A DNA stretch of 64,000 bases from a bacterium (GCA_024226315.1 JAAELT010000350.1:1-64000); one strand, 5' to 3'; shown: positions 34,375-43,318, counted from the first letter of the stretch. The notes: generated by a model from the sequence alone, not told the origin. Program-made: numbers and translations.

Positions 34375-36087
34375 TCACGATTTGGGTTGACGGATCACGA
34401 CCAGACGGTCGACCTCGAGGCCTTCGCGCTTCGAGGTCGACCCGTCGGGCCACAGCACTTCGACGGTATCGACCTTCGTCGCCTGCCCGAGGCCGAAGTG
34501 CTGCCGGAAGTCGTCCTGCGACAGGTAGCCGGTGCCGCTGCGCACCGGGCGGATGCGCTTCTCCTTGCCGGTGCGGACGGTGATCAGGGCACCGACGGCG
34601 TCGGTCATCTCGCCCCTGCCCTCGAGCCGCACCAGCAGCCAGTGACCGGTGGCCGGGGTCTCGTTGCGCAGCAGCTGGGCCTTGCCGTCGAGGTCGTTGA
34701 TCACCAGGTCGAGGCGGCCGTCGTTGTCGAGGTCGCCGACCGCCAGGCCGCGGCTGACGGTATCCTGCGTCAGCGGATCGTCTTTCGTGACGACCTCTTC
34801 GAAGCTGCCGGCACCGCGGTTCATGAAGAGCATGCGCCGCTGCCTGTAGGGGGCTGAGGCTTCGAGCTCGATGTCGTCGATCTGGGGGTAGACGTGGCCG
34901 TTGACCACCACCAGGTCGAGCCAACCGTCGTTGTCGACGTCGGCGAAGGAAGTCCCCCAGCCGACGTGGCGCAGGCTCACGGCGGCCAGCCGGGCGCGGA
35001 ACGACTCGTCGGTGAAGTAGGCGCCCTCGCGGTTGCGGTAGAGCGTGTTGTACTCCTCCGAAAAGTTGGTCACGAACAGGCCCAACCGACCCTCGTTCAG
35101 GTAATCGCCGACCGCGATGCCCATCGACCCCTGCTCCCTGCCGTCCTCGCTGACGGCGGCGCCGAACAGGTAGGAGACGTTCTCGAACGTGCCGTCCTTC
35201 CGATTCAGGTAGAGGTCGTTGGGCTTGGTGTCGTTGGCGACGTAGAGATCCTGCCAGCCGTCGCCGTCGACGTCGAGCCAGCTGACCCCGAGGCCGAACC
35301 GCCGCTCCTCGTCGGCCAGGCCGGCGGCGGCGCCGGCTTCTGAAAACGTGCCGTCGCCGTTGTTGCGGAAAAAGAGGTCGGACTTGCCCGGCAGGCCCCG
35401 CGGGCCGCACTGCACGGGAATGCCGCGGTACTGGCACAGCTCGCCGCTGCCGAACTCGGGCAGGTCGGCAAGATCCAGGTCCAGGTAGCGGGCGACGAAG
35501 AGATCGAGATCGCCGTCGCGGTCGGCGTCGGCGAACCCGCAACCGGTGGACCAGCCGCCGCCGGCGACGCCGGCAGCTTTGGTGGCGTCGGCGAAGGTCT
35601 CGCCGTCCGAGTTGAGGAACAGCCGGTTGCGTTCGACGCCGGTGACGTAGAGGTCCGGGAAACCGTTGCCGTCGACGTCGGCGACGCACACTCCGACCCC
35701 CCAACCGGTGCCGGCGACGCCGGCGGCCTTCGCCTGGTCGCTGAGCTTCCAGGGACCGACTTTGCCGTCGGCGTCGCGCTTCGAGTCGTTGCGGTAGAGG
35801 GCGCTAGGCGCCAGCTCGTCGCGGCCGGCGGTGGCGACGGTCAGGGAATTGACCAGGTAGACGTCGAGCAGGCCGTCGCGGTTGTAGTCGAGCAGCGCCA
35901 CGCCGCCGCTGACCGACTCCAGGATGTACTTCTTCTCCGGCGACAGCGGCGAGATGAAATCGACTCCAGCGGCCTCGGTGACGTCGCGGAAGATTGGAGT
36001 CGAAGCGACCGGCTCGGGCTCGGGCGTGGCCGCGCCCTGACCGGCCGTGGCCACGGCCACGAGCAGGATCGCCCAGGCCGCGCTCAT
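34375..36087 (-). CDS. Exported ASPIC/UnbV FG-GAP repeat protein
   Basis: A 570-aa protein with a signal peptide (AAWAILLVAVATAGQGAA). Repeated FG-GAP/VCBS-type Ca-binding loops follow, such as DYNRDGLLDVYLVN, DVDGNGFPDLYVTG, DADRDGDLDLFVAR, DVDGDGWQDLYVAN and DVDNDGWLDLVVVN, forming a beta-propeller. The C-terminal ASPIC/UnbV domain includes GTGYLSQDDFRQHFGLGQ and VEVLWPDGSTSKREGL. Such proteins are secreted or surface-bound and probably bind proteins or glycans. The ATG overlaps the TPR gene stop (ATGA); these two and the NTF2-like gene form a minus-strand operon. Confidence 0.92.
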   Translation of the reverse strand: MSAAWAILLVAVATAGQGAATPEPEPVASTPIFRDVTEAAGVDFISPLSPEKKYILESVSGGVALLDYNRDGLLDVYLVNSLTVATAGRDELAPSALYRNDSKRDADGKVGPWKLSDQAKAAGVAGTGWGVGVCVADVDGNGFPDLYVTGVERNRLFLNSDGETFADATKAAGVAGGGWSTGCGFADADRDGDLDLFVARYLDLDLADLPEFGSGELCQYRGIPVQCGPRGLPGKSDLFFRNNGDGTFSEAGAAAGLADEERRFGLGVSWLDVDGDGWQDLYVANDTKPNDLYLNRKDGTFENVSYLFGAAVSEDGREQGSMGIAVGDYLNEGRLGLFVTNFSEEYNTLYRNREGAYFTDESFRARLAAVSLRHVGWGTSFADVDNDGWLDLVVVNGHVYPQIDDIELEASAPYRQRRMLFMNRGAGSFEEVVTKDDPLTQDTVSRGLAVGDLDNDGRLDLVINDLDGKAQLLRNETPATGHWLLVRLEGRGEMTDAVGALITVRTGKEKRIRPVRSGTGYLSQDDFRQHFGLGQATKVDTVEVLWPDGSTSKREGLEVDRLVVIRQPKS

Positions 36088-38123
36088 GGCGGGGAGCCGT
36101 TCTCCGGCTGGTCCTGCTTCGTCATCATCTGAGTCGCCGGCGCCCGCTGCATCTGCACGTAGGTCGCCTCCGGTCCCTGAAGCGCTTTCTTGTAGTGCTC
36201 CAGGTGCTCGGCCGCGCACTCCCGCTCGCGCAGGCGTGCGCAGGCCAGGCTGAGCTGGTAGTGCGCCTTGGCCAGCCGCGGGTCGGCGTCGACCGCTCGG
36301 GAGAGGGCCTCGCGCGCCTCGGCAAACTCGCCGCGCCCGGCCCGCACCATGCCGACGACCAGGTGGGCCCGGGCATGGGCCGCGTCCCGCTCCAGCACTC
36401 CCAGCGCCCGCCGCTCCGCCGCCTCGCCGTCGCCGAGCCGTTCCTCCGACTCCGCCAGGGCGGCCAGCGCATCGAGGTCGTCCACGTGCGCGTCGAGGTA
36501 GCGCTCGAGGTAGCTCTTCGCCTCTTCGTAGCGGCTCTCGTGATTGAGCGCCAGACCCAGCGGCAGAAAGGCGGGGAGGTAACCGGGATCCAGCTCCACC
36601 GCCTTCAGGAAAGCCTCGGAGGCTTCCCCCATCTTGCGCCGCTGGCTCCATACCCGGCCCAGGAGGACGCGGTACTCCGCCGCCTCGGGGCGCATCCGCA
36701 CCAGCGGCTCCACCGACCGCGCCGCGCTCGAGCTGACGCCGACCTCGAGCGCCAGCCGGGCGTGGGCACGCAGCACCTGCTCGCTGTTCGGCGCCAGCCG
36801 CGTGGCCCGCTCCGCGGCGTCGAGGGCTTCTTTCTCGCGGCCCGCGAGCTGCGCCACGTCCAGGCGCAACATCAGCGCCTCGACGGAGCCGAACCGTTTG
36901 TCGAGCGAGCGCAGCTGCCGCTCCCCCTCGGCCGTCCTTCCTTCGCCCAGCTCGATCTCGGCCAGGGTGAAGGCGAGATCGCGGTCGAGCGGCCCTATTT
37001 CGGCGGCCCGGCGCAGGTGGTGGACGGCATCGGCTCGGCGCTCGTCACCGAGCCAATAGATACGCGCCAGGGCCTGGTGGGCCGACGCCAGCTCGGGCGA
37101 CGCCTCGATCGCCGCGAGCAGATCGACCTCCGCCTGCTCGAAATTCCCCCGGTGGGCGTGCAGCCGCCCGAGGAGTGCCCGGGCGAGGGCGCCGTCATCG
37201 CCCGAGAGGTGGCGGCGCAGCTCGGCGTCCGCGCCTTCGAGATCGCCGGTGTCGACGAAGAAGAACGCCTGGTGCAGGGACTCGGGCTCGGTGGCCATGA
37301 GGGCCACTGGATCGAGGCGAGGGGAACGGACGCCGCGAGCCGTCCACTCGCCGGCCAGGTCCACCTTGCCGAAGGGCTCCCGCCCCTCGCCATGGCGCAC
37401 GGTGACCTCCGCGGATGCAGTCTCGAGATCGACGATGCCTCGGGTGAAGCCCGTGCGCTCCTGGATCACAACCAGGTTCCGGTACGCTCGAAGCAGACTC
37501 GCCGCCATCCGGGCACGTTGGTAATCCCGGCTCGCGGGCTCGGACGCTGCCAGCATGCTGGTGCCGGCAAGCGGCGCCCACCGCTCGCTCCGCGCGGCAG
37601 CCTCGGCGACGGCGGCCGCGGCGGCGGGGTCGAAGCTCCTCAGCCGCTCGAGCTCGACACGGTACTCCGCTTCTCGCCCGGTCGCCCACAACGCTTCGAC
37701 GAAGCGACGCTGGGCGACCGCGTCGGTGGCGTCCTCCTGGGCGGTGAGGCGCAGCTCCCGGAGCGGCTGCTCGACCTCGCCCAGCCGCAGTGCAACCAGG
37801 GCCAGGGCCACGCGTGCCCGCCCCAGGTCCACCGCCGCGGCGTTGCGGGCGCGGTCGAGAGCTTCGCGGGCACCCGCCAGGTCGCCTTCGGCGGCGGCAA
37901 TCAGACCGAGCAGATACCACGCCTCGCGGACGGCGGCGCGGTAGTGGCTGGCCGCTATTCGTAGCTCGTCCTGGGCGAGGGCGGTCTCGGCCTCCAGAAA
38001 CTCCCACTGGAGCTGCTTGGTGGAAACGGCGACGTCATCTCCGGCGGCTGCACCAGTCACCGCGGCGAGCAGCAGGGCTGCCGGCACGGCGACCAGCAAG
38101 GTATACAGAGGGCCTCGCGGCAT
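36084..38123 (-). CDS. Exported TPR-repeat protein
   Basis: A 679-aa protein with an N-terminal signal or anchor (LYTLLVAVPAALLLAAVTGAAAG) followed by helical TPR-like repeats through most of its length; the best are in the C-terminal half (SEAFLKAVELDPGYLPAFLP and AREALSRAVDADPRLAKAHYQLS). The middle (about residues 200-300) is irregular. It is the second gene of the NTF2-TPR-FG-GAP operon. TPR proteins with FG-GAP/UnbV partners recur in Acidobacteriota and Planctomycetes, but no molecular role has been assigned that I know of. Confidence 0.85.
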   Translation of the reverse strand: MPRGPLYTLLVAVPAALLLAAVTGAAAGDDVAVSTKQLQWEFLEAETALAQDELRIAASHYRAAVREAWYLLGLIAAAEGDLAGAREALDRARNAAAVDLGRARVALALVALRLGEVEQPLRELRLTAQEDATDAVAQRRFVEALWATGREAEYRVELERLRSFDPAAAAAVAEAAARSERWAPLAGTSMLAASEPASRDYQRARMAASLLRAYRNLVVIQERTGFTRGIVDLETASAEVTVRHGEGREPFGKVDLAGEWTARGVRSPRLDPVALMATEPESLHQAFFFVDTGDLEGADAELRRHLSGDDGALARALLGRLHAHRGNFEQAEVDLLAAIEASPELASAHQALARIYWLGDERRADAVHHLRRAAEIGPLDRDLAFTLAEIELGEGRTAEGERQLRSLDKRFGSVEALMLRLDVAQLAGREKEALDAAERATRLAPNSEQVLRAHARLALEVGVSSSAARSVEPLVRMRPEAAEYRVLLGRVWSQRRKMGEASEAFLKAVELDPGYLPAFLPLGLALNHESRYEEAKSYLERYLDAHVDDLDALAALAESEERLGDGEAAERRALGVLERDAAHARAHLVVGMVRAGRGEFAEAREALSRAVDADPRLAKAHYQLSLACARLRERECAAEHLEHYKKALQGPEATYVQMQRAPATQMMTKQDQPENGSPP

Positions 38124-38130
38124 CGGGCGC

Positions 38131-38979
38131 TCAGTCACCGTCGTAGATCCCCGGGGGAGTGAATCCCTCGGCGGCCAGCTGCCAGTTCCCCCGGTCGTCC
38201 TTTTGCCAGACGGCCAGGAAGTGACCCTTGCCGGCGATCTTGGCGTCGTCACCGCTACCGGCATCCGGCTCGGTCGTGGAGGGCTCGGCGGCCGGCTCGG
38301 CTTCACCAGGCGAACCGGCTGCCGGCACGAACGTCGCCTCGTACTCACCGAACGAAAACGCCAGCTCGTCCGACTCGGCGCGCGCAGTCGCCTCGGGGAT
38401 CCAGCGGATCTCGATCCGCGCGCCGATCTGGTCGGCGAGCTCCGGCCACGCCGTCATCAGCCCGCCGCGCGGGTCCCGGGCGGCGCCCAGGGTTGGGTGG
38501 ACGACCAGGGTCGAGGCGTGGGTCAATCGCCAGGCGCCCTCATCGTCGGGCCGCCAGACGTGCAGGTAGTGGCCGTCGGTCGACTCGTCACTGTCCGTGC
38601 CGGGGCGCCGGAAGCTGGTTCGCGCCGTGCCGACGCTCCAGGCGAGGTCGCCGGAGCTCGCGACGGTGGTCTCGAGCATCTCGGCCTCGTAGCGAAAGTC
38701 GTACTTGCCGTCGAAGAGATGCTGCCAGATGGCCATCACCGCCAGGCGCCCCGAGTGCAGCTCGCCGGCCAGGAAGACCGAGTCGCGGGCCAGCAGATCG
38801 TGGAAGCCCTGCCGGTCGCGCTGGCGGGCAGCCTGGTTGAGGCGGTGCTCGGCGGCCTCGACCCGTGCTCTCGGATCCTCCGAAGCAGACTCCTCTGTCG
38901 CCGTGGTTCGACTGGTCACGGCGACGGTGAGACCGAGGATCGCCATCAGGGCGAAGGCCGGAGAAGCGAAGCGAGACAT
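38131..38979 (-). CDS. Exported protein with two SnoaL/NTF2-like (DUF4440-type) domains
   Basis: A 282-aa protein; ATG at 38979 with GGAGAT upstream. Signal peptide SPAFALMAILGLTVAVTS. The first domain (about 35-145) shows the NTF2-like pattern VEAAEHRLNQAARQRDRQGF, LLARDSVFLAGELHSG and a TDGHYLHVWRPDDEGAWRLT end. A second copy follows, ending HFLAVWQKDDRGNWQLAAEG, interrupted by a Pro/Glu/Ala linker near residue 235. It heads the operon with the TPR and FG-GAP genes. Catalytic or ligand-binding role not evident. Confidence 0.8.
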   Translation of the reverse strand: MSRFASPAFALMAILGLTVAVTSRTTATEESASEDPRARVEAAEHRLNQAARQRDRQGFHDLLARDSVFLAGELHSGRLAVMAIWQHLFDGKYDFRYEAEMLETTVASSGDLAWSVGTARTSFRRPGTDSDESTDGHYLHVWRPDDEGAWRLTHASTLVVHPTLGAARDPRGGLMTAWPELADQIGARIEIRWIPEATARAESDELAFSFGEYEATFVPAAGSPGEAEPAAEPSTTEPDAGSGDDAKIAGKGHFLAVWQKDDRGNWQLAAEGFTPPGIYDGD

Positions 38980-38999
38980 GCGATCTCCTCGAAGACGAA

Positions 39000-39027
39000 A
39001 GAACCCGCGGCGGAAGCCGCGGGTTCT
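39000..39027 (-). terminator. Terminator-like hairpin after the secreted protease gene
   Basis: Perfect 12-bp arms (agaacccgcggc/gccgcgggttct) with a 4-nt loop lie 30 bp past the protease stop, followed on the minus strand by TTTCG. It also lies about 20 bp upstream of the next start on the same strand, separating the two transcripts. Confidence 0.65.
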
Positions 39028-39056
39028 CATCAGTGCGGCGCGAGCCGCGGGTCAGA

Positions 39057-40766
39057 CTAGCACTTGTTGGTGCACAGGGTGAAGGACTCGTTGGGGCCGC
39101 TGTAGTGGTCGACGCGCCAACGATACGTGCCGCTCGAACCGTTGTAGCCCGACACCGTCTCGTCGCAGCCGGCGCTGGTCGAAGACGCCACGGCAGAGAA
39201 CGAGCAGCCGAACCAGCCGGAGCAGCTGCGCTTGTCGAGGTAGAGGTCGAGGTCGGCCGCGCCGGCGTCGCACACCAGCTCACCGGTGAAGGAGCCGCTG
39301 GCCGAGCAGTTCGGGGTCACCTGGTCAGCACCACCGGTGGTCGCCGTGCCGGTCCAGACGTTGTTGCCGGTGCAGCTGCCGCCGCCGCCGCCCGAGCCGG
39401 GATCGAGCCATTGCTCGATCGAGGAATAGGTCACGGCGAAAGCGCCGTCGACCGTGCGGTCGTCGCTGTCGCAGGTGGTCTCGGGCGTGGCGCCGCAGGC
39501 GCCAAACAGCTGGCCGACCACCTGGTTGCTGCTGTTGACCACCGGCGAGCCCGAGCTGCCGCCTTCACTGTCACCCAGCGTCGCGTCGCTATAGATGAAG
39601 TTGCCGCGCGGCAGGGTGCCGCAAGTGCCGGCGGTGGTGTTGACCGACTGCTCGCTGTAGGCCTGCGGCGAGCCGGAGGGGTGGCTCACCCGGAAGAGGT
39701 CGGTGCCGGAGGAGGACGCCACCGCGGTGGTCGTCCAGCCCAGGAAGACACTGCCCGAGGGCGCCGCCTGGCTGAGCTCGACGAAGGTGAAGTCGGTGTT
39801 GGAGCTGCTGGCCAGCAGGGTGGCGCCGTTGGTGCGCGGCACCGAGCCCGGCGGGTTGAACTGGCTGCCGCAGCTGGCGCCGCAGCCCACCGTCCACTGG
39901 AAGTAGGCTTCCAGGCTGGTGGCGGAGGACTGGGTGTCGAAGCAGTGGTTGGCGGTCAACAGGTAGGGATCGCCCGAGCTGTCGGTGGTGTTGAGCAGGC
40001 CGCCGGTGCAGATGAAGGTGCCGCCGGGCTTGTCGTAGATCAGGTAGGCGACGCCATCCTGGAGCGGCTGCACCGCGCTCGGGATCGACGCGCACTCGGC
40101 GTTGATGATGCAGGTGTCGTTCCAGCTGCAGAAGGCCTTGTTCGGGTTGTAGCCGAGCTCGTAGCGATCACCCATGTGCGAGATGCCGCTCACCCGGAAC
40201 AGCGCGCCACCGACGGCGGCCGAGCGGCTCGCCAGCGGCAGGTGCAGCTGGAGCACGATCTCGTCGCCCGCGACGGTGTTGGTCCAGAGCTCCTCGTGCT
40301 GGCCGACGTAGGGGCCGAAGGCGTGGCCGTGCCGGCCATAGGCGTAGAGCTCGGCGTCCTTGGGCAGCCGCATGTCCTCCAGGTGGAGGCGGACGCCGGT
40401 GGCGCCAGCGGACCGAAAGGCGCCGGTCCACACCATCGCGCCGTCGTGAAACACCGTGGTGCCGAACTGGGCCTTGGCGGCGGGATCGAAGGTGAAACCG
40501 ACCTCACCCCTGACGCCGATCCACAGCGGACCGCCGTCGGGCTGATGAGACTGGAGATCCGCGAGCTTCGAGAGCGGCACCTCCGCCTCGAAGGCGGCCT
40601 TCTCGAAGCCCTCGAAAGAGCTCAGCCAGGCATGAAGCGCCGCCGTCTCGGCGACCCGGAGGGCGGGGTCCTCTTTGGCGGACTTGGTTTCGGGGAGCAC
40701 ATCTGGTGCGGCGAAAGCGGGGACGGTCAGTAGTACGGCTGCACACAATACGACGAGATTCTTCAC
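39057..40766 (-). CDS. Secreted trypsin-like serine protease (lysyl-endopeptidase type) with PPC-like tail
   Basis: A 569-aa protein. A GTG start at 40766 is used because AGGAGAGAGG precedes it and a signal peptide (KNLVVLCAAVLLTVPAFA) follows at once. A prodomain (about 20-190) is followed by a chymotrypsin-fold catalytic domain with His in LTANHCFD (about 272), Asp in SSNTDFTFVEL (about 324) and Ser in GGSSGSPVVNS (about 405). Several disulfide-type Cys resemble Achromobacter lysyl endopeptidase. After a Gly-rich linker (DPGSGGGGGSC) the C-terminal about 100 residues resemble a pre-peptidase C-terminal domain (LDLYLDKRSCSGW, YRWRVDHYSG). It is probably secreted and then matured. Confidence 0.9.
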   Translation of the reverse strand: MKNLVVLCAAVLLTVPAFAAPDVLPETKSAKEDPALRVAETAALHAWLSSFEGFEKAAFEAEVPLSKLADLQSHQPDGGPLWIGVRGEVGFTFDPAAKAQFGTTVFHDGAMVWTGAFRSAGATGVRLHLEDMRLPKDAELYAYGRHGHAFGPYVGQHEELWTNTVAGDEIVLQLHLPLASRSAAVGGALFRVSGISHMGDRYELGYNPNKAFCSWNDTCIINAECASIPSAVQPLQDGVAYLIYDKPGGTFICTGGLLNTTDSSGDPYLLTANHCFDTQSSATSLEAYFQWTVGCGASCGSQFNPPGSVPRTNGATLLASSSNTDFTFVELSQAAPSGSVFLGWTTTAVASSSGTDLFRVSHPSGSPQAYSEQSVNTTAGTCGTLPRGNFIYSDATLGDSEGGSSGSPVVNSSNQVVGQLFGACGATPETTCDSDDRTVDGAFAVTYSSIEQWLDPGSGGGGGSCTGNNVWTGTATTGGADQVTPNCSASGSFTGELVCDAGAADLDLYLDKRSCSGWFGCSFSAVASSTSAGCDETVSGYNGSSGTYRWRVDHYSGPNESFTLCTNKC

Positions 40767-40798
40767 AGTTCCTCTCTCCTTGCGCTGTTGGACGTGTT

Positions 40799-40879
40799 CT
40801 CCCCGCGGAGGCTTCCCATGCGGGGAGGCTTCGGCCAAAAAGATTGCGGCTGACCTTTTTGGTGTAGACCTCTGGTCTA
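40799..40879 (-). promoter_or_regulatory. Structured 5' leader of the secreted protease gene
   Basis: Between the predicted start (near 40869) and the GTG lie two perfect stems: ccaaaaag/ctttttgg (40835-40862) and ctccccgc/gcggggag (40799-40827). A third, tagacc/ggtcta (40865-40879), overlaps the start region. I do not recognise a known riboswitch consensus. Confidence 0.4.
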
Positions 40880-40895
40880 AGCATCTTCCGTGCCA
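40880..40895 (-). promoter_or_regulatory. Sigma-54-type promoter of the secreted protease gene
   Basis: The minus strand reads TGGCACGGAAGATGCT: intact -24 TGGCAC, 5-bp spacer and ATGCT in place of TTGCT, so GG-N10-GC spacing is correct. Upstream palindromes at 40990-41026 give the expected enhancer arrangement. Confidence 0.65.
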
Positions 40896-40989
40896 AGCTG
40901 CTTCCAACGCGCCGAGCCTGAACATAGTTGCTCCTGAAGAGAAACCAGCGAGCAATGAGAGACGCCACTCCCCCTGATCAGGCACCGCG

Positions 40990-41026
40990 TCTCAATCCTG
41001 AGAAAGCCCCTGTCTCAACCTTGAGA
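40990..41026. promoter_or_regulatory. Pair of TCTCAA/TTGAGA palindromes upstream of the protease promoter
   Basis: TCTCAATCCTGAGA (40990-41003) and TCTCAACCTTGAGA (41013-41026) are spaced 23 bp apart, about two helical turns, and lie roughly 95-145 bp upstream of the -24 element. This is the usual place for enhancer-binding-protein sites. The rest of the 40896-41133 gap shows no gene. Confidence 0.55.
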
Positions 41027-41133
41027 ATCGCCAACGATCATCGGCCGCGCGAATACATGAGCCGCAAGGCGTCAGACTACGACCGCTGGCTCGGAGGCAT
41101 GCGCCGCTTCCGCCGCAACGCACCGGCCGCGGT

Positions 41134-41997
41134 TCAGGCGGATCTTCGGATCCGGACGTCCGCCACCCGATCGACGGCGGCGACCGTCCCCCGAGGCGAG
41201 CTCGGCCGCGGACCCTCGGCCTCTGAGGTCGATTCGGTGCCGCTCGTCTTCGACCGGCCGCGGTGACGGTCATCGTCCTCGAGCAGCACGCCCGGACGGC
41301 GGCGCGACGGGCGCACGGCGGCGGCGCGCTCGGCGCGGCGCGCGGCGCGGTAGATGGCCTCGAGCCAGCCGGCGAGCTCCACGAAGGCGGCGTTGAAGTC
41401 GGCGAGCGCGCGGCGACGCGCGGCCACCGCCGCCTCGAGCTCCTTGCCGCCGATCGACGCCGAGGCGCGGGCCGACTCGAGCACGCGGGCCGCCGCCTCC
41501 ACCGGCTTCGCCCAGCGCTGGCGGTCACGCGCGGACGGTTGGTAGGCCGCCGGCGCCGGAACCAGCGCGGCGTCGCGCAGCCGGGCGACGGCCTGCCCGG
41601 CCTGCCGCAGCAGGACCACGGGATCGACGGAGGTCTTGCCCGCAAGGCCCAGCAGACGCCGCGCGCGGACGGCGCCGACGACCGCGGTCATGAGCCTTCT
41701 CAGGTCGACGACTCTGCGATAGAGCGCCACCAACGCCTCGGCGACGCCGGCGCTCCTCCGGCCGCGGCGCGCGGCCGCGGCCAGCTGGGCCTCGTCGGTC
41801 GACTCCAGGCGTCGCCACTGCCGATCGAGCGCGCGCCCGAGCAGGCGCTGCGCGAGCTCGAGATCCGGCATCGTCTCGCCCTCGGCCAGCTCCGGGCGCA
41901 GGCGCTCTTCCAGCGTCTCGGTCGTGGAGGCTGCCCAGCGCCGGCTGGCGGCGGTCACGATGGCAGCGGCTTTCTTGCGTGCGAGGAAGCCTTTCAT
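41134..41997 (-). CDS. Helical protein of unknown function
   Basis: A 287-aa protein, very rich in Arg, Ala and Leu, and predominantly helical (for example LAQRLLGRALDRQWRRL, AEALVALYRRVVDLRRLM and AVAARRRALADFNAAF). The C-terminal 60 residues are charged and probably disordered. It has no signal peptide or recognised motif. The start at 41997 follows a GGAGAACAT stretch. It lies 67 bp behind the next unknown gene on the same strand and is probably co-transcribed with it. The very high GC raises some doubt about exact ends, but codon periodicity looks coding. Confidence 0.6.
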   Translation of the reverse strand: MKGFLARKKAAAIVTAASRRWAASTTETLEERLRPELAEGETMPDLELAQRLLGRALDRQWRRLESTDEAQLAAAARRGRRSAGVAEALVALYRRVVDLRRLMTAVVGAVRARRLLGLAGKTSVDPVVLLRQAGQAVARLRDAALVPAPAAYQPSARDRQRWAKPVEAAARVLESARASASIGGKELEAAVAARRRALADFNAAFVELAGWLEAIYRAARRAERAAAVRPSRRRPGVLLEDDDRHRGRSKTSGTESTSEAEGPRPSSPRGTVAAVDRVADVRIRRSA

Positions 41998-42064
41998 GAT
42001 GTTCTCCGTCGAAGGGAAAGGCGCCCCACGGGTTGCTCCCCGCGGGGCGCCTGGGTTGGAAAGG

Positions 42065-42994
42065 TCAGCTCACGATGCCGATCGGACCCGTGGGCCCAGC
42101 CGGCGTCGCGCTGTCGTCACTGGCGGACCGGAGCGACGAGTCACCCCGATCGTCGTCCGAGGAGTCCTCCTCGGACGTATCGTCTGCCTCGGTCGGGGAC
42201 TCGGAGCTCCCCCGCTTTGCCAAGCGCCCCTCCGGGGCGACGTTCTCGCCTCCGGACCCGTCCGGCGTCGGCCGCCGCGGCGCCCGCCGCTTCGCCCGGA
42301 TCCTGGCGGCGAGGTCGTCGAAGCCCGCCAGGCCGTAGAGCGAGGACAGGCAACCGGCCACGAAGCGCACGGTGCGCCGGAACTCCTCGACGCCGGCGTT
42401 CTTGTCGAGCAGGCTCACGTCGACGTCCTTGCGCTCGAGACTGAGCGTGGATACCGCCGTGCCCAGGCGATCGAGGGGCTTCTTGAGCCCCGCGGCCACC
42501 TTCTCCCGCTCGAGCGGCGGGAAGCCCGTGAACCGGACCTTCGGCAGCCGGAAGTCGGCGTCGAGCAACCGGCCATGGACGCGTACCCCGAGCCGGTGCA
42601 GCCCCACAGGCTCCTGGGGCACCGCCGACACGTTGCCGAACAGATCGACCCGCGTCGTCTGGCCGTAGGTGCCGGTCACGACGTCGCGGATGCCCGTGAG
42701 GATCCCGAAGACCACCGTGACCGACTCGTTGCGCACCTGCAGTTGCAGCCGCTTGCCGACCACTTCGTGCACGTGGGACGTGTCGAGAGCGAGCAGCTGT
42801 TGCATGTCGTCCTCGACCAGCCGCGCCAGGCCCAGCTGGATCCCGACGAGATCGGGGAGCGGCCGCCGGGAACGCCCGGAGAACCGTGCGACGATCGCGT
42901 CGGCTACCCGCTTGGCGTTGGTCTTGCCCGAATCGGCCACCGAGATGCCCTGCTTCTGCAGGTCGGTGACGGTGGCTGAAAGTTGGAATGACAT
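42065..42994 (-). CDS. Unknown protein with acidic, disordered C-terminus
   Basis: A 309-aa protein starting MSFQLSATVTDLQKQG, with AAGGAG upstream. The N-terminal two thirds look folded, mixed alpha/beta (GIQLGLARLVEDDMQQLLAL, VTVVFGILTGIRDVVTG, VRFTGFPPLEREKVAAGL). The last 70 residues are a basic patch (RAKRRAPRRPTP) followed by an acidic Ser/Asp/Glu run ending TPAGPTGPIGIVS. No family was recognised. It heads a two-gene unit with the helical protein, and two operator-like palindromes lie 210-325 bp upstream. Confidence 0.65.
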   Translation of the reverse strand: MSFQLSATVTDLQKQGISVADSGKTNAKRVADAIVARFSGRSRRPLPDLVGIQLGLARLVEDDMQQLLALDTSHVHEVVGKRLQLQVRNESVTVVFGILTGIRDVVTGTYGQTTRVDLFGNVSAVPQEPVGLHRLGVRVHGRLLDADFRLPKVRFTGFPPLEREKVAAGLKKPLDRLGTAVSTLSLERKDVDVSLLDKNAGVEEFRRTVRFVAGCLSSLYGLAGFDDLAARIRAKRRAPRRPTPDGSGGENVAPEGRLAKRGSSESPTEADDTSEEDSSDDDRGDSSLRSASDDSATPAGPTGPIGIVS

Positions 42995-43204
42995 TTTCTA
43001 CTCCTTGCGGGCACGTTGCGCCCGCGGTCGTTGGTGTGTGGGTCTCGCGACCCGGCGTTGGACTTCGATCGTGTTGAGCCCATGCGGGCCCGGTTGTGGG
43101 GTGAATTTCACCGCCGCTCCTCCTTCGGTTGTGGCCGCTGTCGGCCGTTGTTGGGACCATCATTCACATCCGACGCGGGCCACGCAATCGCGCTGAATTG
43201 GGCA

Positions 43205-43318
43205 ATGTTGAACCTGGTTCAACATCTGCCTTGAATGCTGAAACCAGGAGCGCTTCCCCGTTCAGCATCTCGTCGAAATGCCAAACTCAGTACAACGATG
43301 TGAAACCCGGTTCAACAT
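43205..43318. promoter_or_regulatory. Two copies of a GTTCAACAT palindrome in a 413-bp gene-free stretch
   Basis: ATGTTGAACC, one base, GGTTCAACAT (43205-43225) is a perfect 10-bp inverted repeat. A second copy at 43298-43318 differs in two bases of its left arm (ATGTGAAACC). A half-like atgctgaaacc lies between them. The copies are 93 bp apart. The rest of the 42995-43407 gap has no gene and is less GC-rich than its surroundings. Confidence 0.6.

Noticed and set aside
40799..40862. Known riboswitch (cyclic-di-GMP class I considered) in the protease leader
   Set aside because: Stems are present but the conserved GCACAGGGCAAACC-type core is absent.
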